A DNA stretch of 64,000 nt from Anaerolineales bacterium (lineage in GTDB: Bacteria; Chloroflexota; Anaerolineae; Anaerolineales; Villigracilaceae), in NCBI GenBank assembly GCA_016927315.1, contig JAFGMV010000051.1, positions 1 through 64,000 of the forward strand. The letters run 5' to 3'. The notes beneath the pieces were generated by a model, which saw nothing but the letters and a program-made list of their open reading frames with translations, was not told where the DNA came from and made no database searches. Below, in pieces: positions 1 through 8,593 of the stretch; position 1 is the first letter of the stretch; every line of letters starts with the position of its first letter. Position numbers and translations under genes: made by a program.

Positions 1-56
1 AGGGTTGAAGCAGCGAACAGTTCAGCTTTCTGCCCCACAGCCATCCTGCGAATCCA

Positions 57-260
57 TCATACCATACAACAAGTACGCCTCAACTGCATCCATCAACCAG
101 GGAGTATTGCTCTCCACCACTTGGGGGAGTATCAGGCTACTTGGTTTATTGATCTTTGTCTTGTTTGCCAAATGATCTTTTCAGAGTACCCAAAAGACAG
201 GATTTCCAGTCTGCCACAACTATCTGATTGCGCCCTTCATCCCTGGAACGATAAAACGAA
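57..260. repeat. Diverged copy of the 3918-4140 junction
   Basis: This stretch resembles 3918-4140 in the same order: a 'tacaaca' run, 'gcatccatc', a 'cacttggggga' block, 'tggtttattgatct', then the end of a GGDEF gene with 'gtctgccacaa'. The match includes non-coding bases between two genes, so it looks like an old segmental duplication and not shared protein similarity alone. Bases 1-56, read on the minus strand, could be the decayed start of a second receiver gene, but this is weak. Confidence 0.55.
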
Positions 261-400
261 GGGCTCAGCATCGCAAACTAACCTGACCAGTTTGCGACTG
301 TCAGGTCCATTGATATCTTCAGGCACGCAAGGGCGCACAGTTCATGTCTGTGAAATCGTAAGTCCTCCCCCGCTCCCTTGTCCCGCACAGGTCGTCCAGC
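205..400 (-). pseudogene. Decayed 3' end of a GGDEF (diguanylate cyclase) gene
   Basis: Read on the minus strand in pieces, this DNA gives fragments that follow the GGDEF C-terminus of the intact gene at 4074-5042. A 'LTISQT' piece matches VTLSIG. A 'CVPEDINGPDSRKLV' piece matches the FPENG...ILKAAD segment. After a frameshift, 'FYRSRDEGRNQIVVAD' matches LYRAKREGHGQVIVAD. An in-frame stop lies in the middle and the normal stop codon is lost, so no full protein can be made. Further right, to about 540, I cannot follow the similarity. Confidence 0.6.
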
Positions 401-544
401 TCAACTGGATCCTCGCAGGGAGCTCAGCGCCCACAAAGCAATCGCTTACTTCAAGCGACTGTTTTGCGTCACAGCAGGCTAACTTTTCGGGTTCTCAAAA
501 TGAGCCATTATTATCGTTCGCAGCATAACGATGGACGCAGTATT

Positions 545-706
545 TTATTTTCCGGATGTTTTCTCCGGAGTACGGCGTATGAAGTCTGGTCGGTAAATGG
601 TACCCTCCTTATGAGCGGCTTGCTTCATTCGCCTGATATGCGTACGCAACCCTTTGGGCAGTCGTCGTTTGTTCGTTTTACTGACCTGGCTTGTTTTGTC
701 TACCAT
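545..706 (-). CDS. Small basic protein, 53 aa, unknown
   Basis: Not recognised. The 53-residue product is rich in Lys and Arg (pI clearly basic), with a K-x-N-K-R-R stretch near the N-terminus, and has no signal peptide or membrane segment. The start at 706 was chosen because GAGGAGA lies about 6 bases before the ATG; the longer open frame beginning at 760 has no such site and would overlap the end of the upstream gene. It follows the radical SAM gene by 43 bases on the same strand and may be co-transcribed with it. Confidence 0.5.
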   Translation of the reverse strand: MVDKTSQVSKTNKRRLPKGLRTHIRRMKQAAHKEGTIYRPDFIRRTPEKTSGK

Positions 707-749
707 CCAATCTCTCCTCATCTTGATATAACCATTGGGGTTTACTTGC

Positions 750-2240
750 TCAACTGACATGCAGTTCGGTCACCTGGCGGAAATGGAAGCCAATAATGGC
801 CAGGGTGATAGCCACCGGGAACAACCGGGGGCGCCGGAACAGAGTCCAGAAGAAGAGGCGCCAATACTGGGCACGCTCAACTCCACGAATACCCAACCTG
901 TAAATGGAACGCCCCAGGGCCAGGATGTATTGCGGGTCAGGTTGAAGCCGAATCCTGGGCGGATGATACTCGCGCAGAAAAGTAATCACTCGCTCGTAAT
1001 AGAACTGGGGAGCGTAGATTTGTTCCAACAGTATGCGATAACCTTCCCGCAGTGGTTCAAGACCCATCCTGGGTACAATGTTGGTCGAGCCGTCGACATT
1101 GTCACCCGAAAATTCATTTACCAGACGACCTTCTTGCCGCATACGGTCGTACAAACGCGTTCCAAGAGGAGCCTGTAACAGACCGACCATAGCCGTCACA
1201 ATTCCGCTTTTCTGGATGAAATCTACTTGCTGCTGAAATATCGAGGGCGGGTCATTATCAAACCCAACAATGAAGCCTCCCTGCACCTGGAGCCCAGAAC
1301 GCTGGAGATGCTTGACGCTCTCCACCAGATCGCGGCCCTTATTTTGACTTTTACTGCATTCGGTCAGGCTGTCTTCATTGGGTGTTTCAATACCCACAAA
1401 GACTGTATCGAACCCGGCTTGTACCATGAGATTCACCAATTCAGGGTCATCAGCCAGGTTAATCGATACTTCCGTACTGAACGGCATACCGGCTTTACCC
1501 TTGCGCCATTCAATTAAGGCTGGCAGTACTTTGGTCTTGATATGTCTCTTGTTCCCGATAAAATTATCATCTACGAAGAAAATACCCTTGCGCCAGCCCA
1601 GCGCATAGAGACCATCCAATTCGGAAATAATCTGCGAGGCCGTTTTGGTGCGCGGACGATGGCCCAACAACGCAGTCACATTGCAAAAATCACAACTGAA
1701 GGGACAGCCGCGCGAGAATTGAATGCTGACCGAATCGTAATGTCTGAGATTTGCCAATTGCCATAAAGGGCTCGGGGTCTGGCGGATATCTGGATACTCT
1801 GTGGTGGAATAAAGAGGCTGGGCGCGCCCTTTGGCCAGGTCGGCCAGGAACACCGGGAGAGTAAGTTCGGCTTCGTTAAGCACGAAATGATCCACACCTG
1901 GAAACTTCTCATGCTCCATGGTGAAGAGTGGGCCGCCCGCCACCACTTTGACGCCTGCTTCCTTACAGCGAGCGATCAAGGCGCCTGCAGATTTGCGCTG
2001 TACAACCATGGCGCTGATGAAGATATAGTCAGCCCAGGACAGGTCCTTGTGGGTCAGTTCGGTTACGTTTAAGTCGACCAGTCGTTTTTCCCACTCAGGA
2101 GGCAGCATGGCTGCCACGGTCAGCAAGCCCAGTGGGGGTGCACCAGCCTTCTTATGGACAAACTTAAGCGCATGTTTGAAACTCCAGAAGGTATCTGGAA
2201 ATTCAGGATAAACCAGCAGAATTTTCATTGGCGTATTCAT
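750..2240 (-). CDS. B12-binding-domain radical SAM protein with DUF4070-like C-terminus
   Basis: A 496-residue enzyme. Residues 1-140 look like the Rossmann-like cobalamin-binding domain of class B radical SAM proteins (KILLVYPEFP start). C179, C183 and C186 form the C-x3-C-x2-C motif that holds the [4Fe-4S] cluster, followed by a TIM-barrel half and a C-terminal region like DUF4070. The family uses S-adenosylmethionine for radical chemistry, often methylation of unactivated carbons, for example in hopanoid or bacteriochlorophyll modification; the substrate here is not evident. The last about 30 residues are hydrophobic and may touch the membrane. The upstream stop TAG is followed directly by this ATG, so the two genes are probably translationally coupled. 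Confidence 0.85.
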   Translation of the reverse strand: MNTPMKILLVYPEFPDTFWSFKHALKFVHKKAGAPPLGLLTVAAMLPPEWEKRLVDLNVTELTHKDLSWADYIFISAMVVQRKSAGALIARCKEAGVKVVAGGPLFTMEHEKFPGVDHFVLNEAELTLPVFLADLAKGRAQPLYSTTEYPDIRQTPSPLWQLANLRHYDSVSIQFSRGCPFSCDFCNVTALLGHRPRTKTASQIISELDGLYALGWRKGIFFVDDNFIGNKRHIKTKVLPALIEWRKGKAGMPFSTEVSINLADDPELVNLMVQAGFDTVFVGIETPNEDSLTECSKSQNKGRDLVESVKHLQRSGLQVQGGFIVGFDNDPPSIFQQQVDFIQKSGIVTAMVGLLQAPLGTRLYDRMRQEGRLVNEFSGDNVDGSTNIVPRMGLEPLREGYRILLEQIYAPQFYYERVITFLREYHPPRIRLQPDPQYILALGRSIYRLGIRGVERAQYWRLFFWTLFRRPRLFPVAITLAIIGFHFRQVTELHVS

Positions 2241-2462
2241 CTAGAACCGGCCATTTGAGATGTCATGAATCCAATCCCGGAATCTCTGACCGGGAGTTCT
2301 TTGCTTTCGCAGCTGGGCTGTGACAGCCCAATAAGTGATTCTTTCTCCGCAATCGCAAATGATCGACCTTGCAGCAGAACCTTCTTTTCTCGCCGCATCG
2401 TCGATGATTGGATCATTAGATATCGTTTTGCCGCAATTCGGACATATGATCTGGTTTTCCAT
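2241..2462 (-). CDS. Small zinc-ribbon-like protein, 73 aa
   Basis: The protein begins MENQIICPNCGK and later has C-D-C-G, so two cysteine pairs (C-x2-C and C-x-C) can bind one zinc ion. The rest is charged and soluble. Its stop codon touches the start codon of the radical SAM gene, which suggests one operon and perhaps a shared job, but no function can be named. Alternative longer frames over the same DNA lack the cysteine pattern and were not used. Confidence 0.65.
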   Translation of the reverse strand: MENQIICPNCGKTISNDPIIDDAARKEGSAARSIICDCGERITYWAVTAQLRKQRTPGQRFRDWIHDISNGRF

Positions 2463-2481
2463 TCCTTACTCCTGACTCGCA

Positions 2482-2712
2482 CTAAGCCGCCTGGCTTATA
2501 TAAACAGTTCCGCTGTATGAACTGTGTCCAGCCCAGTACATATTTCCGTCTACTTCGTACTCGGATAAGATAATTGACCGCCCTCCATTATTGTGCTGCT
2601 CGATAAACACGGTCTTCCGATCAGGTATACGAACAACCATGTTTTCGCCTATTTTTGGTAAACTTTTGCGGCAATACTGCTCCAATATTTCCATTAACTC
2701 TGCTCTATTCAT
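2482..2712 (-). CDS. Conserved-looking small protein, 76 aa, unknown
   Basis: Not recognised. A 76-residue soluble protein with an N-terminal helix (MNRAELMEILEQYCRKSL) followed by short beta-prone segments. GAGGAG lies about 6 bases before the ATG, which supports expression. It is upstream of the zinc-ribbon gene with a 19-base gap, so the order 76 aa, zinc ribbon, radical SAM, 53 aa could be one transcript. Confidence 0.6.
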   Translation of the reverse strand: MNRAELMEILEQYCRKSLPKIGENMVVRIPDRKTVFIEQHNNGGRSIILSEYEVDGNMYWAGHSSYSGTVYISQAA

Positions 2713-2776
2713 AAGAACTCCTCGTTGCCAATGTTATTTAAACGCTCAAAGAAACACCAAAACCATCTTCCTCGGA

Positions 2777-2899
2777 TTATTGACTATAGACATTCTCTAT
2801 ATTTTTATTTTTCTTTTCTCGTTTTGCCTGTTTTTTTTCTTTCGGCGTTTTTAGCGCTTTTTTCTTAGAGCTCTTCTTATTATTCTGACCCTTGGCCAT
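2777..2899 (-). CDS. Lysine-rich 40-aa protein
   Basis: A short gene found by reading the minus strand by hand. AGGAG lies 7 bases before the ATG. The 40-residue product starts MAKGQNNKKSSKKK and is about one third lysine, with almost no hydrophobic residues until the tail. Such proteins could bind nucleic acid or be structurally disordered; similar lysine-rich mini-proteins are known in many bacteria without assigned function. It stands alone, 64 bases upstream of the 76-aa gene. Confidence 0.55.
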   Translation of the reverse strand: MAKGQNNKKSSKKKALKTPKEKKQAKREKKNKNIENVYSQ

Positions 2900-2991
2900 G
2901 TTTTTTCTCCTGAAATGACTTTCTGATAACTTTCCTTTTTGCCAGGTGTAATCCAGTCATTTTCACACATCATGATTTATTCATCACCATC

Positions 2992-3032
2992 TGGCAAAAG
3001 TTATCCTGGAAAATACTGGCAGACTTTTGCCA
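2992..3032. other. 10-bp inverted repeat between two small genes
   Basis: TGGCAAAAGT (2992-3001) is matched exactly by ACTTTTGCCA (3023-3032). It lies in the 280-base gap between the CsbD-like gene and the lysine-rich gene. There is no T run after it on either strand, so a simple terminator is unlikely; it may be an mRNA 3' structure or a protein site. Nothing else was seen in this gap. Confidence 0.4.
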
Positions 3033-3179
3033 TGATCTGGGGAGCTGTGAGAATGTCGCATAAGCTGCTGCACGCGATCAAAAATCAACAAACAAGCTAA
3101 AATAACACCCTTTTGTTGCGTATCGGTATCTCTTCGATAGATAGAATTGTCCCTGCCCGTATCTCCACTTTCCATCCTG

Positions 3180-3419
3180 TCATCTACCGGGAGACGGCTC
3201 AGTTTTTCTGTCCATGCTGGCATCATACTCCGTCAGATGTTCTTCAATTTCCTTGATCGCACGCTGGTGAGTGAAGCTATATCTTTTCTGAAGCAACCCG
3301 GCGAGGACGTCCAATTTGCCTCCGACCTGATCCAGATCATCGTCGGTGAGCTTACCCCACCACACTTTGGACTCGCCTCGGATTTGATTCCACTTGCGTT
3401 CGAATACATCTTTTTTCAT
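3180..3419 (-). CDS. CsbD family stress-response protein
   Basis: The 79-residue sequence has the CsbD pattern: F-x-x-K-W-N-Q-I-R-G near the start, then W-G-K-L-T-D-D-D-L and G-K-x-D-x-L-x-G-x-L-Q-x-R-Y. CsbD-like proteins are small, soluble and induced by general stress in many bacteria; their molecular role is not known. The start at 3419 was chosen because AGGAG lies 6 bases upstream and because family members begin here; the open frame continues upstream to 3497 without a site. The C-terminal 20 residues are longer than usual. Confidence 0.88.
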   Translation of the reverse strand: MKKDVFERKWNQIRGESKVWWGKLTDDDLDQVGGKLDVLAGLLQKRYSFTHQRAIKEIEEHLTEYDASMDRKTEPSPGR

Positions 3420-3549
3420 AAGGTTCTCCTGATCATTCGAAAAAACTGCCCCGGTTTTTTCCCGGCGCTGCTTTTCATCTACACCATACAGGTACATGTG
3501 GGACTGCCTGGCGATGCCGGTTTTTATGTCTCTCGTGAATCAGGTGTCT

Positions 3550-3921
3550 TCATTCAGCAGGAATGCTCGCCGCAGCAAGACGCAAATTTTCAGCCACACG
3601 TTCGGGCATTTCACCTTTACTGATAAACGCATCGGCCCCGGCAGAGAGCGCCGCTTGGTGACGGGCGTCCAGATGGCTGACAAGGATGATAACCAATGCG
3701 GCCGGGCACGCCTTACGAAGCTTTTTTAGAGCCGCTGTTGGTGAGTTGGGGAGTAATTCCCAATCTACCAACAAGATATCCGAGCGGCTGATTGGCGCCT
3801 CGGCTAAGGTGGTAGACCAATCGGCTGCCTCGCCAGTTACTTCCATCTTCAGATCCTGCAGCAGCAGGCGGAAGGCGGAGCGTTCTTCGGATTTAGAATC
3901 GGCTATATATACGCGGGTCAT
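3550..3921 (-). CDS. Single-domain response regulator (receiver)
   Basis: A receiver-only protein of about 123 residues starting MTRVYIADSKSEE. The phospho-acceptor is the Asp in DILLVDWELLP, and the conserved Lys is in AFISKGE. The acidic pair near the N-terminus is reduced to one Asp (IADSK in place of the usual DD), so metal binding and phosphorylation may be weakened. It has no output domain, so it may act on a partner protein. It is downstream of the PAS-GGDEF gene on the same strand (gap 152 bases); that gap is the part duplicated at the window start. Confidence 0.75.
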   Translation of the reverse strand: MTRVYIADSKSEERSAFRLLLQDLKMEVTGEAADWSTTLAEAPISRSDILLVDWELLPNSPTAALKKLRKACPAALVIILVSHLDARHQAALSAGADAFISKGEMPERVAENLRLAAASIPAE

Positions 3922-4073
3922 ATAATTATCGTACAACAAACGCTCCCCGGGCGCATCCATCGACCGTAGCGTATTTGTCTCCCCCACTTGGGGGAGGCAG
4001 CAAGCTGCATTGGTTTATTGATCTGAGCTTTTTTTGCCTTTTACCTTTGGAAAATCCCCCAAAAACAAGCTTT

Positions 4074-5042
4074 TTAGTCTGCCACAATCACCTGACCGTG
4101 TCCTTCACGCTTGGCGCGATAAAGCGCAGCATCAGCTGCTTTCAGGATTTCCGCACTGGTGGAGCCATTCTCAGGAAAGACCGCAGCTCCGATTGAGAGT
4201 GTGACTGCCTCAATGATTTGCCCTTCGAATTGGATGTCGAGGCGCCTGATGCGCTTGCATAAACGTTCGGCGCACTTTACAGTCGCTTCCAGCGATGCAT
4301 CGGGCAGAACAATGATGAATTCATCACCGCCGTAACGGCAGGCAATATCTTCTCCACGGAAATATCCGCGCAGCAAAACCCCCAACTCATGCAAGACAAG
4401 ATCGCCGGCAGCATGACCGAAATGATCATTGAAACACTTAAAATCATCCACATCCATCATAAGGATGCCCATCGAAAGTTGTTTCCGTGAAGCTCGCAGC
4501 AGCTCACGTTCCAGGGTTTCCTCCAAAAAACGCCGGTTGAATAAACCGGTCAGATGATCCCGAACAGAAAGCTCGCGCAAGAGAGCTTCGCTTTTTAGCA
4601 AAGCATCCTGGGCTTGTTTACGCTCTGTGATGTCGCGGATATTACATTGGATGACCTTTTCACCCCCAACCAGGTACACATTGCTGACGAATTCCACCTG
4701 GATCAACCGGCCATCCTTTGCTCTCAGCGGCAGATCTTCATAACGGATATATTCGTTTTTCTGCAAGGCTTCGAAGGCTTCCTGGTTGGTTTCAATGTCA
4801 TTAAATGCGCCTACTTCCCAGAGTTTCTTATCTACAATCTCAGCGCGCGTGTATCCCAGCATATCGACCAGGAAAGGGTTGACGTCTGTAATCGCTCCTG
4901 TCTCGGCATTCAGTAATAAAATTCCATCCTGGTCTGCTTCGAACAGGCGGCGGTAACGAAGTTCTGAAGTAACGATATTTTGCACCTCATTCGAATCCGC
5001 TTTCCTGGTTATTCTTTTCATAATGTATCGGAAGACATTCAT
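4074..5042 (-). CDS. PAS-GGDEF diguanylate cyclase
   Basis: A cytoplasmic protein of 322 residues. A PAS domain with PAC tail spans about 28-145 (ends DITERKQAQ), followed by a GGDEF domain at 160-320. The active-site GGDEF is intact at 238-242, and R-G-E-D at 229-232 is the inhibitory I-site five residues before it, so the enzyme should make cyclic di-GMP from two GTP and be subject to product inhibition. There is no membrane segment; the PAS domain probably senses a ligand or redox state. AGGGGAT lies 7 bases before the ATG. Confidence 0.93.
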   Translation of the reverse strand: MNVFRYIMKRITRKADSNEVQNIVTSELRYRRLFEADQDGILLLNAETGAITDVNPFLVDMLGYTRAEIVDKKLWEVGAFNDIETNQEAFEALQKNEYIRYEDLPLRAKDGRLIQVEFVSNVYLVGGEKVIQCNIRDITERKQAQDALLKSEALLRELSVRDHLTGLFNRRFLEETLERELLRASRKQLSMGILMMDVDDFKCFNDHFGHAAGDLVLHELGVLLRGYFRGEDIACRYGGDEFIIVLPDASLEATVKCAERLCKRIRRLDIQFEGQIIEAVTLSIGAAVFPENGSTSAEILKAADAALYRAKREGHGQVIVAD

Positions 5043-5229
5043 AGTCCAATCCCCTTATCAGATGAAGGAGACATACCCGTCGGTCAAGCGCCTCGTACGC
5101 GCAAATATCACCAATATCCTATCTTACAATAAAAACGCCCCGCCCACAGCCGCCAACCAGGGAGGATCATTCTCAGCCCTCAGAGGATATAATATACGTA
5201 GCAAAGCGGAGCGGCCGGCCGGACATGTG

Positions 5230-5880
5230 TCAGGTTACAAGTTTGTGACGCAAGGCCAGGGTTACGGCCTCGGTACGACTGGCAACGCCAAATTTGGACA
5301 GGATGTTACTGACATGGGATTTGACTGTGTTTGGAGTAACGGTTAACTTTCCGGCAATCTGGGTATTGTTCAGCCCCTCAACCATCAAAGCCAAGACTTC
5401 ACGCTCGCGCTCCGTCAGATCGAATCCGGGAGTTGGTGACTGGTTGGCAGCCTGAACAAGGGCTTCTGCGGCTTCAGGAGAAAGTGTGACGCGACCGGAA
5501 TGAGCCGCGCGGATGGCCCATGCAAGCTCTTCGGCAGAGACAGTTTTGATCAGATAACCAATCGCACCAGCTTCCAGTGCATTCTTGACAAGATCCTCTT
5601 CTTTGAAACTGGTCAGCGAAATCACCTGGACTTGTGGATACTTCTGGCAAATGGCGCGCGTTACAGCGACACCGTCCATATCTGGCAAGACCATATCCAT
5701 TAACACCACATCGGGCAGGATCTCACCGCACAGCTGGATCGCGGCTGCACCGGTTTCGGCTTCGCCCGCCAGTTCCAGGTCATCGAAGGCTTTCAAGAAA
5801 AGCGTCAATCCCTTACGAACCATCGTGTGATCATCAACAAGCATGACGCGAATGGGTTGGGAGGGGGCGGCGGCTGTCAT
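5230..5880 (-). CDS. NarL/FixJ-type response regulator
   Basis: Residues 9-125 form a receiver domain with the acidic pair D16-D17, phospho-acceptor D62 (in LMDMVLPDMDG) and a conserved Lys in YLIKTVS. Residues about 152-216 form a LuxR-type helix-turn-helix (LTEREREVLALM..., NNTQIAGKLTVTPNTVKSHV). It should be phosphorylated by the histidine kinase just upstream: the two genes overlap by four bases (ATGA), which indicates coupled translation. Target genes are not evident. Confidence 0.93.
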   Translation of the reverse strand: MTAAAPSQPIRVMLVDDHTMVRKGLTLFLKAFDDLELAGEAETGAAAIQLCGEILPDVVLMDMVLPDMDGVAVTRAICQKYPQVQVISLTSFKEEDLVKNALEAGAIGYLIKTVSAEELAWAIRAAHSGRVTLSPEAAEALVQAANQSPTPGFDLTEREREVLALMVEGLNNTQIAGKLTVTPNTVKSHVSNILSKFGVASRTEAVTLALRHKLVT

Positions 5881-7433
5881 AAGACCTCCTTGGGCAGAGG
5901 GGGCGTCCAGCGAATCACAAGTTCAGTCCCATGATTGATCTGACTCGTGATCGATAACAGCGCTCCAGCTGCTTCGCTTCGCTCACGCATCATTTCTAAT
6001 CCATAGTGACCGGAAAGTTCTTTTTCAGTGTCAAAGCCCTGACCATTGTCTCGAATACACAACTCGATCGCGGGTCCTTCCTGTTTTAGTATTATCTCGA
6101 CCTGGCTGGCTTTGGCATGCTTGGCAATGTTATTAAGCGCTTCCTGACAGACACGGTATAAAGCCACTTGCACTTCAGCAGGCAAGATAACATCTCTGGA
6201 AGCAGTAACATTTACCGGGATATCGATCCGTCCCGAAAGCGCATTTCCCAACAGGTGCAATAGATCACCCATATCTGAATCAATCAATGTTGAAGGTCGC
6301 AATTCACCCAGGAGTGCGCGCATCTCGGCCTGTGCACTGCGCGTCAACCTGCGTAAATCCTCAAGTGATTGCCTGGTCAGATCCGGTTCCTGGTGCCACA
6401 GGCGCGGCAAGACTTCGGCAATCAACCCTGCAGAGAAGAGTGATTGGTTGATGGCATCGTGCAGGTTGCGCGCCAGGCGCTGCCGTTCTTCCATTACCGC
6501 CAGCGTCTGAGCTTGTTCGTACAACCCTGCATTAACCATGGTAATTGCAGCCTGATTGGCTACACTCAGCGCCAGGTCGGCATGATGGGGAGTGAAGAAA
6601 TCTGTCTTCTCGTGCGCCACGCCCACACCACCAATAATGCGGTTTTTCACTGCCAACGGTACCCACATCCAGGATCGCATCCCCTCAAGTAACACAGCTG
6701 CCCCATCCTCCAGGAATGAACGTAAAAACTGCGCCTGCGGTGTATCGCTCCTCACGTCGGTAATGCGAATAGGGCGATGTCCATTGAATAATGTGGCTAG
6801 TATTTCCGGACCCTGCAGATGGATACGGAAAGGCGAGGACTGCTCCAGTTCAGGCGTCCCGCGCATTGCAAGAGTGACCAACATAGAGTCTTCCAATGCA
6901 AATAATCCACCATATGAATACTCGATAATCTCCCGTAATTGGTCGAGGATCAAACCCGGTTGGAGTTCCAGGGTGGAAGCCAGGGTGTGTGAAATCGCCA
7001 ATAACGTATCCTGTTCATGAGTACGGGCTTCAATTCGCCGGTGGAGGTTTTCTTCTGACCGAATCCGGTTGCTGACATCCCGCATTATACCCAAAAAGCA
7101 GGAACGGCTCTGATAAATGAATACCACCCCGCGCCATTCGGCATAAAATGTTGAACCATCCTTGCACACATGAAGTATCCGTGTATCTATCACGCCGCCC
7201 GGGTGAGATGCCCGGACATACTCCTTGAAAGCCGGCTGGCTTTCGGGATGAATGAACTCAATCAATGGAAAACCGATGAATTCCTCGCGAGCGAGGCCAT
7301 GCAGCAGACAAGCCGCGTGATTTGCCTCAACCACGAGGCCGGTCTCCAGGTCATAGACGATCAACCCGTCAATGACGGCATCGAAAACACTTCGATACGG
7401 AGCTTCTTTTGGGGTTCGTTGACTTTTTTGCAT
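5877..7433 (-). CDS. PAS-GAF sensor histidine kinase (HisKA_3)
   Basis: A soluble kinase of 518 residues. A PAS domain covers about 10-125, a GAF domain about 140-305, the dimerisation/phospho-acceptor domain about 315-385 with H325 in RNLHDAINQ, and a HATPase_c domain about 410-510 with N and G boxes (EALNNIAKHAK, DNGQGFD). This is the NarX/LiaS/DegS class that pairs with NarL-type regulators, and the partner gene overlaps its stop codon. With no membrane segments, the signal is probably cytoplasmic; GAF and PAS may bind haem, flavin or a small molecule, which cannot be decided here. Confidence 0.92.
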   Translation of the reverse strand: MQKSQRTPKEAPYRSVFDAVIDGLIVYDLETGLVVEANHAACLLHGLAREEFIGFPLIEFIHPESQPAFKEYVRASHPGGVIDTRILHVCKDGSTFYAEWRGVVFIYQSRSCFLGIMRDVSNRIRSEENLHRRIEARTHEQDTLLAISHTLASTLELQPGLILDQLREIIEYSYGGLFALEDSMLVTLAMRGTPELEQSSPFRIHLQGPEILATLFNGHRPIRITDVRSDTPQAQFLRSFLEDGAAVLLEGMRSWMWVPLAVKNRIIGGVGVAHEKTDFFTPHHADLALSVANQAAITMVNAGLYEQAQTLAVMEERQRLARNLHDAINQSLFSAGLIAEVLPRLWHQEPDLTRQSLEDLRRLTRSAQAEMRALLGELRPSTLIDSDMGDLLHLLGNALSGRIDIPVNVTASRDVILPAEVQVALYRVCQEALNNIAKHAKASQVEIILKQEGPAIELCIRDNGQGFDTEKELSGHYGLEMMRERSEAAGALLSITSQINHGTELVIRWTPPLPKEVL

Positions 7434-7554
7434 GCTGAACTCTCATCCGAATAAATACATATGTATGATAAGCTCCTGTGCTTTTTCATTGTACTACATT
7501 ACCCAATGAAGTCATCTCCTAAATCCCCATGCATTGTGAAACAGAGAAAACAAA

Positions 7555-7582
7555 AACCGCTCAACAGGGGCGTCGAGCGGTT
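7555..7582 (-). terminator. Terminator after the GT4/GH130 pair
   Basis: AACCGCTC and GAGCGGTT form an 8-bp stem with a 12-base loop. Reading along the minus strand, the stem is followed by TTTTTGTTTTCT. It lies 48 bases past the GH130 stop codon and fits intrinsic termination of that transcript. Confidence 0.8.
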
Positions 7583-7630
7583 GGGATATCTGGTATTGGA
7601 CTCGAATGGCTTACACCCCTTCAGGTACGT

Positions 7631-8593
7631 TCATTCTTCACCATGTTCTTTCAACCACTGCATCAAATCATGGACGCTGGCTGTAGCCATGGCAACGCTT
7701 GAATCGGCTGCGCCATAATAAATACGGAGGGTGTCCTTGTCAGATGCAAGGGTGTACCCGCAGGGAAAAACAACCTTATCCACATCCCCATGTTGTTCGT
7801 ATGGTTCTTCGGGGCCAAATACCCATTCATCCCCGCGTCTCAAACAACGCTCCGGGTTATTCAAATCAAACAGGGCAAGACCCAATCTATAAATACAGCC
7901 GGCCGCGTTTTGTTTCACACCATGATAAATAACAAGCCAGCCGTCCGGTGTTTCAACGGGTGGAGGTGAAAGGCCGATTTTGTTCGCATCCCACCAACCA
8001 CCGAGCCGCGCTTCTAATATCTTTTTATGACCTCCCCAGTTCCGCAGGTCCGCTGAGTAGGATATCCACATATTTGCTCTTGCAGCCGCCGCCGGGCGAT
8101 GGATCAAAGCCCAATGCCCATCAATCTTGTACGGCAGGAGCGCCGCGTCTTTATCATCCGGCTGCATGATGACGCCATAGCGTTCAAAAGAATGGAAATC
8201 TTTTGTAAACGCCAGGGCCACACCCGGCCCTCCGCTTGCGTAAGCAGTGTAGGTGATCGCGTACTGGTCCAATTCGGGAACAAAGGTGATGCGTGGGTCT
8301 TCTATCCCCCACAATTCATCAGGATAGTTATCCGGATCGGCCATGAAAGTCGGCTGGGGGTCGATCTGCCAGTTATCAATACCATTCGCAGAGCGCGCAG
8401 CACATAAATGGGAGTGACCGCGTCGATCTTCCACACGGCATAACAGCAGGGTCGTGCCATCCACCAGCAATGTGGCGCCGGGATTGAAGACGCTATTGGC
8501 TTGATACGGCCAGTTTGCGGCTGTCAGAATGGGATTGAGTTTGTAGCGTTGAAACAGGTTCGGGTGCTGGTTGTTCGTCATAGGGTATCTCAT
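7631..8593 (-). CDS. Glycoside hydrolase family 130 (beta-mannoside phosphorylase or mannosidase)
   Basis: A 320-residue protein with the five-bladed propeller pattern of GH130: RYKLNPILT near the start, VFNPGATLL, and GIEDPRIT containing the presumed general acid D99. The family cleaves beta-1,4- or beta-1,2-mannosides, either with phosphate (releasing mannose 1-phosphate) or with water; which one applies here cannot be told from motif reading. The N-terminal conserved block begins only about 14 residues in, so the gene truly overlaps the 3' end of the upstream glycosyltransferase gene by roughly 60-100 bases. ATGs at 8593 and 8581 are both possible starts. Confidence 0.88.
   Translation of the reverse strand: MRYPMTNNQHPNLFQRYKLNPILTAANWPYQANSVFNPGATLLVDGTTLLLCRVEDRRGHSHLCAARSANGIDNWQIDPQPTFMADPDNYPDELWGIEDPRITFVPELDQYAITYTAYASGGPGVALAFTKDFHSFERYGVIMQPDDKDAALLPYKIDGHWALIHRPAAAARANMWISYSADLRNWGGHKKILEARLGGWWDANKIGLSPPPVETPDGWLVIYHGVKQNAAGCIYRLGLALFDLNNPERCLRRGDEWVFGPEEPYEQHGDVDKVVFPCGYTLASDKDTLRIYYGAADSSVAMATASVHDLMQWLKEHGEE

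Noticed and set aside
121-528. Plus-strand open frame of 135 codons
   Set aside because: It lies opposite the decayed GGDEF remnant, has no ribosome-binding site and no recognisable domain.
2984-3226. Minus-strand frame of 80 codons overlapping the end of the CsbD-like gene
   Set aside because: It starts inside the CsbD gene in another frame, has only a weak SD and no known pattern.
7584-7625. Bases resembling the T-loop of a tRNA ('ggactcgaatggc')
   Set aside because: No acceptor stem, anticodon arm or D arm could be built around it.
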